Notes: a model not told the origin generated them from the sequence alone. A stretch of DNA of 64,000 bases from Pedobacter ureilyticus (GCF_005925345.1 NZ_SSHJ01000022.1:6909-70908), one strand, 5' to 3'. Shown: positions 43,736 through 53,641, counted from the stretch's first letter. Numbers and translations: made by a program.

Positions 43736-44503
43736 ATGGGCAACTTTATCGAGTACCTTAAAACCAAATCATTCAGAAGAAATTTAATCGCTGCGATTTG
43801 TACATTTTTTGGTCTACTATTAATTGCGTTTTTTAGTCTTCGCTATTACACCAAACACGGCGATGGCCTAAATGTACCTAACTTAAAAGGACTTAAAATT
43901 GAAGATGCTATTAGTAAATTAGAAGGACTAGGCTTACGTTACGAAATTGATTCGGTATATATCCAAGATCAACCTCCAGGTATAGTAACCGATCAAGACC
44001 CTGACCCACAAACATTTGTAAAAGACAACAGAACCATTTATTTAACAATTAACACAAATCAGGCTCCAAATGTGAGGTTTCCAGATATAGAAATGAAATC
44101 GCTTCGTGAAGCCAAATCTATTATAGAAAGTTACGGATTAAAATTAGGAGATACTACCTACAAACCAGATGTAGCTAAAGATGTAGTTTTGGAGGTGGTG
44201 TTTGGCGGCCAACCAATTAGATCAGGAGAAAGTTTACCCAAAGGCTCAAGAATTAATTTGGTGCTAGGCGACGGGCGTGGCAGCGAAGAGATAGAATTGC
44301 CTAATTTAACTGGATTAACCATAGATGAAGCTAAGTTTTCATTAAAGGGCGCCATGTTAACCTTAGGCACCATTAATTATGAAGGTACCATCACAGATAC
44401 TGCCAACGCGGTAATTATTTCTCAATTTCCGTTAGTAGCCGATAGTATAACGAAAGTTCGTATCGGTACACCGATAAACTTAACGCTGGCAAACAAACCC
44501 TAA
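43736..44503 (+). CDS. Membrane-anchored three-PASTA-domain protein
   Basis: 255 residues. One transmembrane helix (NLIAAICTFFGLLLIAFFSLRYY) after a short cytoplasmic part is followed by three PASTA repeats (VPNLKGLKIEDAISKLEGLGL; FPDIEMKSLREAKSIIESYGL; LPNLTGLTIDEAKFSLKGAML). PASTA domains bind peptidoglycan or lipid II fragments. There is no kinase domain, unlike PknB-type proteins. It opens an operon with mltG and a thioesterase. Confidence 0.92.
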   Translation: MGNFIEYLKTKSFRRNLIAAICTFFGLLLIAFFSLRYYTKHGDGLNVPNLKGLKIEDAISKLEGLGLRYEIDSVYIQDQPPGIVTDQDPDPQTFVKDNRTIYLTINTNQAPNVRFPDIEMKSLREAKSIIESYGLKLGDTTYKPDVAKDVVLEVVFGGQPIRSGESLPKGSRINLVLGDGRGSEEIELPNLTGLTIDEAKFSLKGAMLTLGTINYEGTITDTANAVIISQFPLVADSITKVRIGTPINLTLANKP

Positions 44504-44511
44504 ACACTACA

Positions 44512-45561
44512 ATGAAAACAAATCAGAACAATAAAAAAACACTTCAAATTGCTGCTGTAATTTTGGCACTAGTATTGGCCATAGGCGGATATTTTAGCTT
44601 CAAATTTTACAGCGTTTATTTTGCACCCAACGTAACCGCCAATCAAAAATATCTTTATGTAAAAACGGGCTTTGTATTTGAAGATTTAGTGACCGACCTC
44701 CGAAACAAGGAGGTATTGCATGATATAGGTAAATTTTGGGAAGCCGCAGAAAAGATGAACTTACAAGGCGTTTTAAAACCTGGAAAATATCGCCTAAAAG
44801 AAGGCATGAATAACCGTACTTTGATTAATATGTTAAAAGCCGGCAATCAGGAAGCTGTAAAACTGAAATTCCAAAACATTAGAAAAATAGACGGTTTAGC
44901 GAGTTTACTGGCCAAGAATTTAGAACCAGACTCGGCAGCTTTTATGCGCTTGCTAGACTCTGCCGCTTACGTGGAGAAATTTGGTTTCAACACCGAAACG
45001 GTTTATACCATGTTTATTCCAAATACCTATGAAATGTGGTGGAATACCTCTCCAGAAGAATTTTTCAAGAAAATGAATACAGAGTACCTTAAATTCTGGA
45101 ATGATGAACGCAGAAAGAAAGCAGCTGCCGTAGGTTTAGATCCTATTAAGGCAACGATATTAGCCTCTATAGTAGATGCAGAAGCACTTTACGATAAAGA
45201 AATGCCAACTATTGCTGGCCTTTACTTAAACCGCCTAGAAAGAGGTATCTTATTACAGGCCGACCCAACGGTAATTTTTGCCAATAATGATTTTACTGTA
45301 AAACGTGTTACCGGAGAATTGTTGAGGGCAGACTCGAGATATAACACCTATAAGTATGCTGGTTTGCCTCCTGGACCAATCAACATGCCAAGCATTAAGG
45401 CTATTGATGCTGTATTAAATAAAGAAGACAACAATTACCTTTATATGTGCGCTAAAGAAGATTTTTCTGGTTACCATAACTTTGCTGCAACGGTACAAGA
45501 ACACAATATTAACGCTAAAAAATATAGAGAGGCCTTAAATAAAAGAAATATATTTAGATAA
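44512..45561 (+). CDS. mltG: Endolytic murein transglycosylase MltG
   Basis: 349 residues with an N-terminal anchor (IAAVILALVLAIGGYFSF) and a YceG/MltG domain. The catalytic region reads ATILASIVDAEALYDKEMPTIAGLYLNRL; the second glutamate of the usual E-x-E pattern is kept, the first is Asp. ILLQADPTVIF and YAGLPPGPINMPS are also family hallmarks. It cuts nascent glycan strands to release or end them. It ends inside the start codon of the thioesterase gene and follows a PASTA gene. Confidence 0.93.
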   Translation: MKTNQNNKKTLQIAAVILALVLAIGGYFSFKFYSVYFAPNVTANQKYLYVKTGFVFEDLVTDLRNKEVLHDIGKFWEAAEKMNLQGVLKPGKYRLKEGMNNRTLINMLKAGNQEAVKLKFQNIRKIDGLASLLAKNLEPDSAAFMRLLDSAAYVEKFGFNTETVYTMFIPNTYEMWWNTSPEEFFKKMNTEYLKFWNDERRKKAAAVGLDPIKATILASIVDAEALYDKEMPTIAGLYLNRLERGILLQADPTVIFANNDFTVKRVTGELLRADSRYNTYKYAGLPPGPINMPSIKAIDAVLNKEDNNYLYMCAKEDFSGYHNFAATVQEHNINAKKYREALNKRNIFR

Positions 45562-45968
45562 TGTTTACCTACGAAACACAAGTTAAAGTTAGATACGCAG
45601 AAACCGATCAGATGGGTGTAGTGTACCACGGCAACTACGCACAGTATTACGAAATAGCACGTACAGAGTGTTTTGAAGCTTGTTCTGGCATGACTTACGC
45701 CTCCATGGAAGCAGATGGTGTAATGTTGCCTATATTAGAGTTGCAATCTAAGTATTTAAAGCCCGCTTTATATAATCAAGTATTAACGATTAAATCTATT
45801 GTAAAAGAACTGCCTACCGTACGCTTACACGTAGAATATGAAATTTATAACGAAGCAAAAGAACTGATTAATATAGGCAAAACAACTTTAGTTTTTGTGG
45901 ATAAAGAAACCCGTAGACCTTGTCATCCGCCAGAGAATTTCATGAAAAATGTAAGGCAATACTTTTGA
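45561..45968 (+). CDS. Hotdog-fold acyl-CoA thioesterase, copy 2 (YbgC-like)
   Basis: 135 residues with VRYAETDQMGVVYHGNYAQYYEIARTE, containing the catalytic Asp of the 4-hydroxybenzoyl-CoA thioesterase/YbgC type. It hydrolyses short acyl-CoA esters. It is translationally coupled to mltG (TAATG overlap), as is common in Bacteroidota. It is not closely similar to the other thioesterase in the window. Confidence 0.92.
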   Translation: MFTYETQVKVRYAETDQMGVVYHGNYAQYYEIARTECFEACSGMTYASMEADGVMLPILELQSKYLKPALYNQVLTIKSIVKELPTVRLHVEYEIYNEAKELINIGKTTLVFVDKETRRPCHPPENFMKNVRQYF

Positions 45969-46105
45969 TCAGATAGGTATAAGATTGCGATTTTAAAAAG
46001 ACAGCTTTAGATCGAACCGCAAATTGGCAAATGGTAAGCTTTTAAAATTTTAAATGAGTGGTAGAACAATCGTAATTCATAAATCTAAAACCGTAAGTAT
46101 AGCTA

Positions 46106-47092
46106 ATGAAATGGTTACACAAACATCTTTTAAAGTTTAAGCCTTACTCCTTATTTATAGAGTGGACCAAGGCTTGTGTATTGCCAGGCTTTAGTCCGCT
46201 GCCCTTATATACCGTTGCTACATTTTTTTTTAGGGAAATTGGGAAGGAAACCCTAGTTAATAAAGCTTCTTCCCTAGCCTATAATTTTATGTTGGCTATT
46301 TTTCCTGGCATCATTTTCTTGTTTACAGTAATACCTTATATACCCAAACGTATTGGTTTTCAAGAAGGATTGATGTCTTTATTAGCTCTGGTGCTGCCAA
46401 CAAATGCTTATGTTGCTTTCGAAGAAACCATTGAAGATATTGTAAATAAGCAAAATGGAAGTTTGTTATCTATCGGCTTTTTTCTCTCGTTATTTTTTGC
46501 TACCAACGGGGTGCACAATCTTATGATTGCGTTCAATAAATCATCTTTAATAGTAGAAACAAGGTCACTCTTAAAAAGAAGGTTAGTAGCTTTAATTTTA
46601 ACCATCGTATTGGTACTATCGATGATTGTTTGCATTACCGCAATGACAGTCGGCGTAATTTCTATCAATTACCTAAAAGAGGAAATGAACTATGATGGCA
46701 ATTTAACCATTTACGCCATACAACTTACCCAATGGGCACTGCTGGGGACACTTTATTTCATCAACGTTTCTATATTATACAGGTACGGCCCTGCACATGC
46801 CAAAAAATGGAAGTTTTTTAGTGCAGGATCTTGGCTAGCCACCATTTTGGCCTTTTTAACCATCTGGGGATTTTCTTTCTACATCAATAACTTTAGTGCT
46901 TATAACAAACTTTATGGCTCTATAGGTACTTTAATGGTAGTTATGATTTGGCTTTACCTTAACTCCCTAATTTTGCTGATTGGTTTTGAGCTTAATGCCA
47001 GCGTGGATTTATCCAAAAGAAGTGTTAAAATTATTAGGCCTAATTTTAACTTGTTCAAAAGCAATACCGAAAATACAAAGAATAGAAACTGA
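46106..47092 (+). CDS. YihY/BrkB-family inner-membrane protein
   Basis: 328 residues with six hydrophobic helices. Family hallmarks are KASSLAYNFMLAIFPGIIFLFTVIPYIP, the long helix LMSLLALVLPTNAY, and the late AYNKLYGSIGTLMVVMIWLYLNSLILLIGFELNA. Formerly called ribonuclease BN by mistake; the real activity is not known. It stands about 140 bases after the thioesterase gene and upstream of tRNA-Ser. Confidence 0.9.
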   Translation: MKWLHKHLLKFKPYSLFIEWTKACVLPGFSPLPLYTVATFFFREIGKETLVNKASSLAYNFMLAIFPGIIFLFTVIPYIPKRIGFQEGLMSLLALVLPTNAYVAFEETIEDIVNKQNGSLLSIGFFLSLFFATNGVHNLMIAFNKSSLIVETRSLLKRRLVALILTIVLVLSMIVCITAMTVGVISINYLKEEMNYDGNLTIYAIQLTQWALLGTLYFINVSILYRYGPAHAKKWKFFSAGSWLATILAFLTIWGFSFYINNFSAYNKLYGSIGTLMVVMIWLYLNSLILLIGFELNASVDLSKRSVKIIRPNFNLFKSNTENTKNRN

Positions 47093-47275
47093 TATTTTTA
47101 AATAAGCTGATATTTCCATTTTTATACACTACGCGTTACCCCTCTCTCAATTCATAATTTTTGGTTTTACTAGACCTATCAGCTATTATTTCGCTGTAAA
47201 CCTCTTGCCATTTATATTTTTTCAGACTGATAACTAAGCTCTTAAAACAAAGTTTAGGAAATAGCAATTCTTTAG

Positions 47276-47306
47276 TTTGTAGAATTGCTCAGAGTTTGTA
47301 CTTTTG
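47276..47306 (+). promoter_or_regulatory. Bacteroidota-type promoter of tRNA-Ser
   Basis: TTTG (47276-47279), 19 bases, then TACTTTTG (47299-47306), five bases before the tRNA. Both boxes match the known Bacteroidota consensus. It is the best promoter match in the window. Confidence 0.85.
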
Positions 47307-47310
47307 CAGC

Positions 47311-47398
47311 GGAGAGCTGGCAGAGTGGTCGAATGCGGCAGTCTTGAAAACTGTTGACTGTAACAGGTCCGGGGGTTCGAATCCCTCGCTCTCCGCCA
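47311..47398 (+). tRNA. tRNA-Ser (anticodon TGA)
   Basis: Class II tRNA with a long variable arm. Acceptor GGAGAGC/GCTCTCC, anticodon loop CTTGAAA reading TGA, T-loop GTTCGAATC, encoded CCA at the 3' end. A strong terminator follows. Confidence 0.97.
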
Positions 47399-47405
47399 GA
47401 AAAAT

Positions 47406-47446
47406 ACAAAGGGGATGTCTTTTTATAGACGTCCCCTTTGTGTTTT
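47406..47446 (+). terminator. Terminator after tRNA-Ser, shared with the kinase gene
   Basis: About 15-base stem (arm ACAAAGGGGATGTCT) with a short loop, followed by TGTTTTT. The right end touches the stop of the convergent TPR kinase gene, so it may serve both strands. Confidence 0.92.
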
Positions 47447-49266
47447 TAGCTATTAAAAGCCAAAGGAATAGAAACAATTACCTCGGTGCCTTTATCATTC
47501 GAATTGATCTGTGCTCGACCATTGAGGAGCTCGGCTCGTCGAAAAATAGACTGTAAACCAATATTTGATTTCAGACCACCTGATACATCCCTACCCAAAC
47601 CAATTCCATCATCACTAATGTGTAACAACAATGTATTTTCTTCTTCATAAACCAAGATATTTACGCATTTTGCCTTAGCATGCTTAATGATATTGGTTAC
47701 CGCCCCCTGTATAATGCGAAGTAGCGAAATTCTGGTATCCATATCCACACCCGCAAGCGAATTATCATCTATTAAAATAGTTTTGGTATAACGATTATCT
47801 GGAAGGGAGATTTCGGTAAGTAATTTAATCTGTTTTTCAAAAGACTGTTCTTGTTGCCCATCAGCTTGTATAAACCACTCGTGGCTTTTATTTCGAGCTA
47901 CCATATAGGCTCTTTCTGTTTCAATCTGTAGCTTGGTTAACTTAGATTTCAATTCATTGCTATCAGCATCCATTATCAACACTTCTAACTGGTGCTTTAT
48001 AGCGGCAATTGATGATGACAGACCGTCATGTAGATCCTGTCCCAATCTTTGTTGTTCTTCCCTTACTGCCTGATATTTCGCTTCCTCCATTGCCATAACC
48101 TGTAACCTAGTGGCCTCATCTAGAGCCGCCAACTGCTCACTTACTTTCTTTTTTTGGCGCAGCATTATTAAATAAATGCTAAGTACAATCACTACCGATA
48201 CAGCTGATATGATGATTAACCAAAGTGTAATTTGTGTAGTTTTTTTACTTAAAAGGAGATTATCAGTCTGTATGGCATTGTATTTCACATAATCGCCCAT
48301 AAACTTTCTGGATTTTTCCCAATCTCCAGACATAGCTTTATCTAGCTGTGCATACACTTTAATAATTTCGTCCTTATTATTTATATTTTTTGCTATAGCT
48401 AAGGCATTATTTAAAATATAGATCTCGATGTAGCTATAGCCACTTGCATTTGCCGCCTCATAGGCTTTGTAGCAATGCTCTAATGCCATCTTAGGATTAG
48501 TTTCTGCATAACCAACCATTAAAAATCGAGCGTTGATTTCTATGTCCCTATTACCAATATGCTGCGCTTCGGTGATCAATTGTTTCACTAAAGGAAATGC
48601 TTTTGATAATTTTCCATCTAAAATTAATAATCGGGCCTCCCATATCCGATTAAACATCATCATGTGCTCGTCTTTATAACGATGTGCAATTTCTCTTGAT
48701 TTGCTTAAATAATAATGAACACTGTCTGTTGATAGACTTGGATTTCTATTACAATAACTTAAATAAACCTGCGACATTATACTATCTTTTTTAAGGTTTT
48801 TTCCTAAACGTATTGCTTTTTGCATTAACGATATGATTTTCGGCCTTTCGGAAATTCCTTTGTTAAGCACCTCTACCATATTCAGGTATATTTTAATAAT
48901 GTTTTCTGTGTCGTTATTTTGCTCGTAATAAGGTAATGTTTTGCTAAGTAATTCAAGAGATTCTGCATATATACCCATTTTAAAAAAGGAGAAGGCAATT
49001 ATCAAATCTGCATCCGCTTGCCCTTTTTTGTAACCTATATTAACTGCTAACTTCTTAGATTTTAAACCGTAGTAAAAGCAACTATCGGCATTTCTAGTTG
49101 TATAAAGACTGCCTATTCTGTTAAAAACATCTACTAATTGAGTACGCTCTTTTGTTGCGGCAGCTATTTCTAATTCTTTTCCAATTTGTTTAATTTGTGC
49201 ATTTACCGCATTGATCAGAAAGAAAAAGAAAAAAAGTGAACCAAAAATATTTTTAAAAAGTTTCAT
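47446..49266 (-). CDS. TPR sensor histidine kinase (HisKA_3 type)
   Basis: 606 residues. A signal peptide ([15 protein letters not shown]) is followed by about 340 residues of TPR-like helices outside the cell membrane, a transmembrane helix ([22 protein letters not shown]), a dimerisation helix with the phospho-histidine in [16 protein letters not shown], and an HATPase domain ending [17 protein letters not shown]. The later ATG is chosen because the signal peptide follows it; the frame is open 46 codons further. The usual LuxR-type partner regulator is not adjacent. Confidence 0.92.
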   Translation of the reverse strand: MKLFKNIFGSLFFFFFLINAVNAQIKQIGKELEIAAATKERTQLVDVFNRIGSLYTTRNADSCFYYGLKSKKLAVNIGYKKGQADADLIIAFSFFKMGIYAESLELLSKTLPYYEQNNDTENIIKIYLNMVEVLNKGISERPKIISLMQKAIRLGKNLKKDSIMSQVYLSYCNRNPSLSTDSVHYYLSKSREIAHRYKDEHMMMFNRIWEARLLILDGKLSKAFPLVKQLITEAQHIGNRDIEINARFLMVGYAETNPKMALEHCYKAYEAANASGYSYIEIYILNNALAIAKNINNKDEIIKVYAQLDKAMSGDWEKSRKFMGDYVKYNAIQTDNLLLSKKTTQITLWLIIISAVSVVIVLSIYLIMLRQKKKVSEQLAALDEATRLQVMAMEEAKYQAVREEQQRLGQDLHDGLSSSIAAIKHQLEVLIMDADSNELKSKLTKLQIETERAYMVARNKSHEWFIQADGQQEQSFEKQIKLLTEISLPDNRYTKTILIDDNSLAGVDMDTRISLLRIIQGAVTNIIKHAKAKCVNILVYEEENTLLLHISDDGIGLGRDVSGGLKSNIGLQSIFRRAELLNGRAQINSNDKGTEVIVSIPLAFNS

Positions 49267-49574
49267 TGTTACGTATCGTCTAGTTGCTAAGATAGTGCAT
49301 TTGAGATATAATCTTAACGCTCTCTTTTTATCACTTTTTAAATTAGATGACAATTTTGTTTGTAACAGATATAAAAATTTGATTCGGATATAGACATTCT
49401 TCAAGGAAAAATCTATTCAAGACGAGACCCCTAAAAAAAGATGATGATTAATGTGATTGTAGCTAAAGAATAATTTAGATCATGGGCATTATGAAAAACA
49501 AATGCTCATGCTAAGATAGCTATTGATGTATATATTTCACCAGTATACAACTGGCACTTGATAAATCTAAAATA
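49267..49574. other. Spacer between mtaB and the TPR kinase gene, with a hairpin
   Basis: 308 bases, AT-rich. The kinase promoter must lie in the left part. An inverted repeat (see separate entry) is near the right end. Otherwise nothing is seen. Confidence 0.5.
49481..49510. terminator. Hairpin downstream of mtaB
   Basis: Arms CATGGGCATT and AATGCTCATG, ten bases each with one mismatched pair, ten-base loop. In the mtaB direction no long T-run follows, so it is an imperfect terminator candidate. Confidence 0.45.
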
Positions 49575-50897
49575 CTAATGATGTGCGTAAACAGTTTGCA
49601 GTTCTGCAACCTCGACCTCTCCTTCTGGACTGAGCTCAACCAACTTTACATTTTTAAGCTCGTTAACCATTAACGGATCATATTTGGCCTTTACCTTTAC
49701 ATAGTTCTTGGTAAAACCGTGCATAAATCCATTTTTCTGATCATCTTCAAAAAGTACTTGAGCCTCGGCACCTATTTGAGATTGATAAAATGCCCTTCTC
49801 TTTTTATCAGATAAAATATGAAGCATTTTGTTGCGCTCAAAACGTGTACTTCCAGCTACTTTGCCTTGCATTACTGCAGCTTCGGTTTGCTCGCGTTCGG
49901 AATAGGTAAATACGTGCAGGTAAGAAATATCCAAAGCATTTAAAAACTCGTAGGTATCTAAGAAATCTTCTTGCGTTTCACCCGGAAAACCCACAATCAC
50001 GTCTACACCTATACAACAGTTAGGCATCAACTCTTTTATTTTAGCTACCCTATCTACGTACAGTTCCCGTTGATACCGGCGTTTCATTAAGCCTAAAATC
50101 TTATTAGAACCAGATTGTAAAGGAATGTGAAAATGTGGCACAAATCGTTTAGAGGTGGCTACAAACTCGATGATATCGTTGCTCAATAAATTAGGTTCTA
50201 TGGAAGAAATACGAATTCTTTCAATACCTTCAATTTCATCTAAGGCTTTTACCAAATCAAAGAATCGATCCTCTCGCCTGCCTTCTCTAATCCCAAAATC
50301 TCCCAGATTAACACCAGTAAGCACAATCTCTTTAACACCGCTGGCTGCAATCTGCTGCGCCTTTTGGACAACACTTTCAATAGTGTCACTTCTGCTGCCA
50401 CCACGAGCTAAGGGAATGGTACAATAGGTACATGGGTAATCACAACCGTCTTGAACTTTCAAAAAAGTACGCGTTCTATCCCCAATAGAATAAGCGGCAA
50501 TAAAATTATGATTTACTTTTTCAATATCCTGCTGATGTACAACTGCTTTCGGTTGCTTAGTTAAATCGGTGATAAATTCGACAATACGAAATTTTTCTGC
50601 CGCACCCAAAACCATATCTACCCCCTCTATTTCGGCAATTTCTTGAGGTTTTAATTGTGCATAACAGCCCACAATAGTTACGTAGGCATTTGGCGAATAT
50701 TTAAGTGCTTCTTTTACTACTTTTCGGCATTTCTTGTCGGCATGATCGGTTACAGAACAGGTATTAATCACGTACACATCAGCTGCGTCTGTAAATTCTA
50801 CCACACGATAACCAGCATCGGTAAATAACCTACCAATGGTCGAAGTTTCAGAGAAATTCAACTTACAGCCAAGCGTATAGAAAGCAACTTTTTTCAT
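49575..50897 (-). CDS. mtaB: tRNA t6A37 methylthiotransferase MtaB
   Basis: 440 residues of the methylthiotransferase family. An N-terminal UPF0004 part begins VAFYTLGCKLNFSETS with the first cluster cysteines. The radical-SAM cluster CDYPCTYCTIPLARG follows, and a TRAM-like domain ends the protein. It adds a methylthio group to t6A at position 37 of tRNAs reading ANN codons. The start skips an upstream in-frame ATG four codons earlier, because MKKVAFYTLGCK matches the family start. Confidence 0.93.
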   Translation of the reverse strand: MKKVAFYTLGCKLNFSETSTIGRLFTDAGYRVVEFTDAADVYVINTCSVTDHADKKCRKVVKEALKYSPNAYVTIVGCYAQLKPQEIAEIEGVDMVLGAAEKFRIVEFITDLTKQPKAVVHQQDIEKVNHNFIAAYSIGDRTRTFLKVQDGCDYPCTYCTIPLARGGSRSDTIESVVQKAQQIAASGVKEIVLTGVNLGDFGIREGRREDRFFDLVKALDEIEGIERIRISSIEPNLLSNDIIEFVATSKRFVPHFHIPLQSGSNKILGLMKRRYQRELYVDRVAKIKELMPNCCIGVDVIVGFPGETQEDFLDTYEFLNALDISYLHVFTYSEREQTEAAVMQGKVAGSTRFERNKMLHILSDKKRRAFYQSQIGAEAQVLFEDDQKNGFMHGFTKNYVKVKAKYDPLMVNELKNVKLVELSPEGEVEVAELQTVYAHH

Positions 50898-51005
50898 ATT
50901 AATGCGCAAAGATAAGAAATTGTAGTAAGTTGTTAGTTCTAAGTGGTAAGTTTTAAGTCATATCTCAACACTATAGCACTACTTTGAACGTTGCTTTTCC
51001 ATCCC

Positions 51006-51578
51006 TCAGTCGTTCCAACGGTAGCTCGACTTTTCTAAACCAGCCAAGTCGATTACCCTATCTACCACCGTTTGAGCGAGCGCTTCAATGGAGTTAGGCA
51101 AACTGTAAAACGACGGGCTTGCCGGACAAATGATCCCTCCTGCTTCGGTTATTATTTTCATGTTATTTAAATGGATCAGGCTAAGTGGTGTATCCCTTGC
51201 TACTGCAATCAGTTTTCTGCGCTCTTTTAAAATTACATCCGCCGCCCTAGAAATCAAATCGTTAGATATACCGTGTGCTATGCGCCCTAGCGCCCCCATG
51301 GAGCAAGGCACAATAATCATCGTGTCGTACTTAGCCGAACCGGATGCAAATGGAGCATTAAAATCCATCTTTGCGTAAAAATCAAAATCGTAGTTGTTGT
51401 AGTCATCATTGCCCAACTCGTAACGCCATACTTCTTTGGCATTATCAGACATTACCACACCCACTTTATCAACTTGCTGATGTAGTGCCTTTAAATTATC
51501 TAAGAGTAATTTGGCGTAAATAGCGCCGCTGGCACCAGTAATGGCTACAACAATTTTCTTTTTGTTTTGCATAAACAA
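51006..51578 (-). CDS. ubiX: UbiX-like flavin prenyltransferase
   Basis: 190 residues with the flavoprotein fold: VVAITGASGAIYAKLLLDNL at the start, MIIVPCSMGALGRIAHGISNDLISRAADVILKERRKLI (FMN phosphate loop) and AVARDTPLSLIHLNNM. It makes prenylated FMN, the cofactor of UbiD-type decarboxylases. No UbiD gene lies in the window. It precedes tRNA-Lys and the island. Confidence 0.93.
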   Translation of the reverse strand: MFMQNKKKIVVAITGASGAIYAKLLLDNLKALHQQVDKVGVVMSDNAKEVWRYELGNDDYNNYDFDFYAKMDFNAPFASGSAKYDTMIIVPCSMGALGRIAHGISNDLISRAADVILKERRKLIAVARDTPLSLIHLNNMKIITEAGGIICPASPSFYSLPNSIEALAQTVVDRVIDLAGLEKSSYRWND

Positions 51579-51728
51579 ATATACAACCTCTAAGCGCTAG
51601 CCAATATCAAAAAACTATTTATGTTACATTATGCTGTTTTTTCAACCAAAAGCTACAAATTCTGCCTATCCTATTTTCAAAATAATTAAACTCTAAATCA
51701 ATGCACTACAACTTATCTTTCTTTTTTA

Positions 51729-51760
51729 TTTGGAGGTAACTGATCATGTTTCTATATTCG
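51729..51760 (+). promoter_or_regulatory. Promoter of tRNA-Lys
   Basis: TTTG (51729-51732), 20 bases, TATATTCG (51753-51760); one mismatch from TAnnTTTG. The tRNA begins about 20 bases later. Confidence 0.7.
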
Positions 51761-51780
51761 CAGCTCCTTAAACAAAGGAA

Positions 51781-51853
51781 GATTCCGTAGCTCAGCTGGT
51801 AGAGCATTACACTTTTAATGTAGTGGTCCTGGGTTCGAATCCCAGCGGGATCA
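51781..51853 (+). tRNA. tRNA-Lys (anticodon TTT), island attachment gene
   Basis: Acceptor GATTCCG/CGGGATC with one G-T pair, anticodon loop CTTTTAA, T-loop GTTCGAATC. The anticodon TTT reads AAA and AAG. No CCA is encoded. The integrase gene starts 227 bases downstream in the same direction, so the 3' end of this tRNA is the likely attachment site. Confidence 0.96.
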
Positions 51854-51855
51854 CG

Positions 51856-51882
51856 AAAGGCGCAAGAAATTGCGCCTTTTCT
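51856..51882 (+). terminator. Terminator after tRNA-Lys
   Basis: Stem AAAGGCGCAA/TTGCGCCTTTT with a four-base loop, then CTG. It lies three bases after the tRNA. Confidence 0.92.
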
Positions 51883-51952
51883 GTTTAAAAGATATTTTAA
51901 ACCGCAATTCTGAAAAAATAATAAGTCATTTCAAACCATCTTAAACCACTAC

Positions 51953-52004
51953 AACTGGTGCCCTAACTGGTGCCCAATTTTAGTTGGTAAATTTGGGCAC
52001 CAGT
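51953..52004. repeat. AACTGGTGCCC repeats between tRNA-Lys and integrase
   Basis: AACTGGTGCCC occurs twice in tandem (51953 and 51965, period 12) and in inverted form as GGGCACCAGT at 51995-52004. Two direct and one inverted site within 52 bases, just upstream of the integrase, fit arm-type or regulatory sites of a recombinase (inference). Confidence 0.75.
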
Positions 52005-52080
52005 CATACCTGATCGAATTGATCTAAGTACTGAAGAACAATCTGAAAACAAACAAAATGTTTTACAAAAAGATTGAGAA

Positions 52081-53367
52081 ATGAAAAGTAACCAAACCCT
52101 TAAAATCCTGTTCTGGCACCGTAAATCAAAGGCCGATTCGAAAGCCTTTGCCCCTATTATCTGTAGAATATCTATAGATGGAAAAGATGCAGAATTTTCT
52201 ACCTCACAAAAAGTACATCTATCGGAATGGGACGTTAAAACCAAAAAGGTCATAGGATCTATCAATTCAAAAAAAATCAATTCAGCACTCAATCACATCG
52301 AGAGTTCCTTGGAAATTAATTTTACGGTACTCAAAACCAAATTTGATGATGTCACACCAATAATGCTGAAAAATGTATTTCTGAATTTTCCTAGGGAAAA
52401 CGACAATAACAAAATTGAACAAGAAATTCCTCAATTACTGGAATTAACCAATATCCACATCAATGATTTTGCTGAACTGGTAGAAAAAAAACTAAGGTCG
52501 AGCGAGACATTAAAGCAATGGAAAGCAACAAAGAAGAAAATAGTTGAATTTCTGAGATTTGAGTTCAAAGCCAACGACATTGAATTATCATCCATTCAGT
52601 ATTCATTCGCACAGAAATTTTATAAGTTTCTTGCCGTAAAAAGAATTCCTGCACTAAAAGATCCTGCTGCAATGAAACAGATCAAAAATTTGAAACAGAT
52701 ATTAAATATAGCAGAGGCTAACCTTTGGATTGCAAAGAATCCAATTGCGAAATTCAAATGTGGCTCAGAAGATCCGGAAATAATGCCTCTTGAAATTTTT
52801 GATGTGGAAAAACTGTGGCGAAAAAAAATCAGTATCGAGCGTATCGCTAAAGTCAGGGATGCATTCATATTCCAATGCTTCACTGGATTTGCCTATCAGG
52901 ATATCTATAACCTAAGCAAGGACCACATTATATACGTAGGACCACAAAACGAACCTTGGCTGGTAAAAGAACGGGGAAAAACAAAAGTTACTGAAATGGT
53001 ACCTATACTTCCGATTGTAGCCGAACTAATTGAGAAATATAAGAATGATAAATATTGTAGGGTTTACAACAGATTGATGCCTGTAAACAGTAATTTTAGG
53101 TACAACGTTTATCTCAAAGAACTATCTGATATATGTAACATAGGAAGATCTTTAAATAGTCATTTAGCGAGGCACACATTTGCCGATATGATGCTAAATG
53201 TGCTAAACTTTTCATTAGAGGATGTAAGTAAAATGTTGGGGCACAAGAACATTCGCACTACTCAGAGATATGCCAGAGTAAAGAAAAGCAGGATTGGTAA
53301 AAAGATGAATGAATCAAAAAGTATATTATTTGATAAAAAAGGAGAACTGAGAAACACTTTTCAATAG
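52081..53367 (+). CDS. Tyrosine site-specific recombinase (island integrase)
   Basis: 428 residues. An Arm-DNA-binding domain is followed by a SAM-like core-binding domain (about 145-240) and a catalytic domain with SHLARHTFADMML (H-x-x-R-H) and LGHKNIRTTQRYARV (the nucleophile tyrosine). The first catalytic arginine box reads FTGFAYQDIYN, without the usual arginine, as in several Bacteroidota integrases. It likely recombines at the tRNA-Lys end. Confidence 0.93.
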   Translation: MKSNQTLKILFWHRKSKADSKAFAPIICRISIDGKDAEFSTSQKVHLSEWDVKTKKVIGSINSKKINSALNHIESSLEINFTVLKTKFDDVTPIMLKNVFLNFPRENDNNKIEQEIPQLLELTNIHINDFAELVEKKLRSSETLKQWKATKKKIVEFLRFEFKANDIELSSIQYSFAQKFYKFLAVKRIPALKDPAAMKQIKNLKQILNIAEANLWIAKNPIAKFKCGSEDPEIMPLEIFDVEKLWRKKISIERIAKVRDAFIFQCFTGFAYQDIYNLSKDHIIYVGPQNEPWLVKERGKTKVTEMVPILPIVAELIEKYKNDKYCRVYNRLMPVNSNFRYNVYLKELSDICNIGRSLNSHLARHTFADMMLNVLNFSLEDVSKMLGHKNIRTTQRYARVKKSRIGKKMNESKSILFDKKGELRNTFQ

Positions 53368-53641
53368 ACCAATTAGCTACCGATCAGGGAGTTTATTTTT
53401 GACATCTAAAGCGTTTTTTAATGCTTACAGAGGAGATTACTGAAGATTTAATTTGCACCTAGCAACTTCAATGCTATCTGCTTCCACGGCGTCAACCTGT
53501 GATTTTGCTATGTTTGTACCTCCAATAACGAATACTCTGAGCAGTAACGCCTTAAAATTAATTCCTATTCCTTTTCCGTGATCTATATAACTGACACGAA
53601 AAATAGAATGGAAATCCATAGTAATCCTGTGGCTTAAACGC
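53368..53641. other. Spacer between integrase and TonB-type receptor gene
   Basis: 274 bases with no confident gene. A 60-codon minus-strand frame is open here, lacking similarity to anything I know. The 3' ends of the integrase and the receptor gene converge on this spacer; no strong terminator was seen. Confidence 0.4.

Noticed and set aside
53437..53619. 60-codon minus-strand frame downstream of the TonB-type receptor gene
   Set aside because: It sits in the right place for an operon tail gene, but has no recognisable family or strong start signal.
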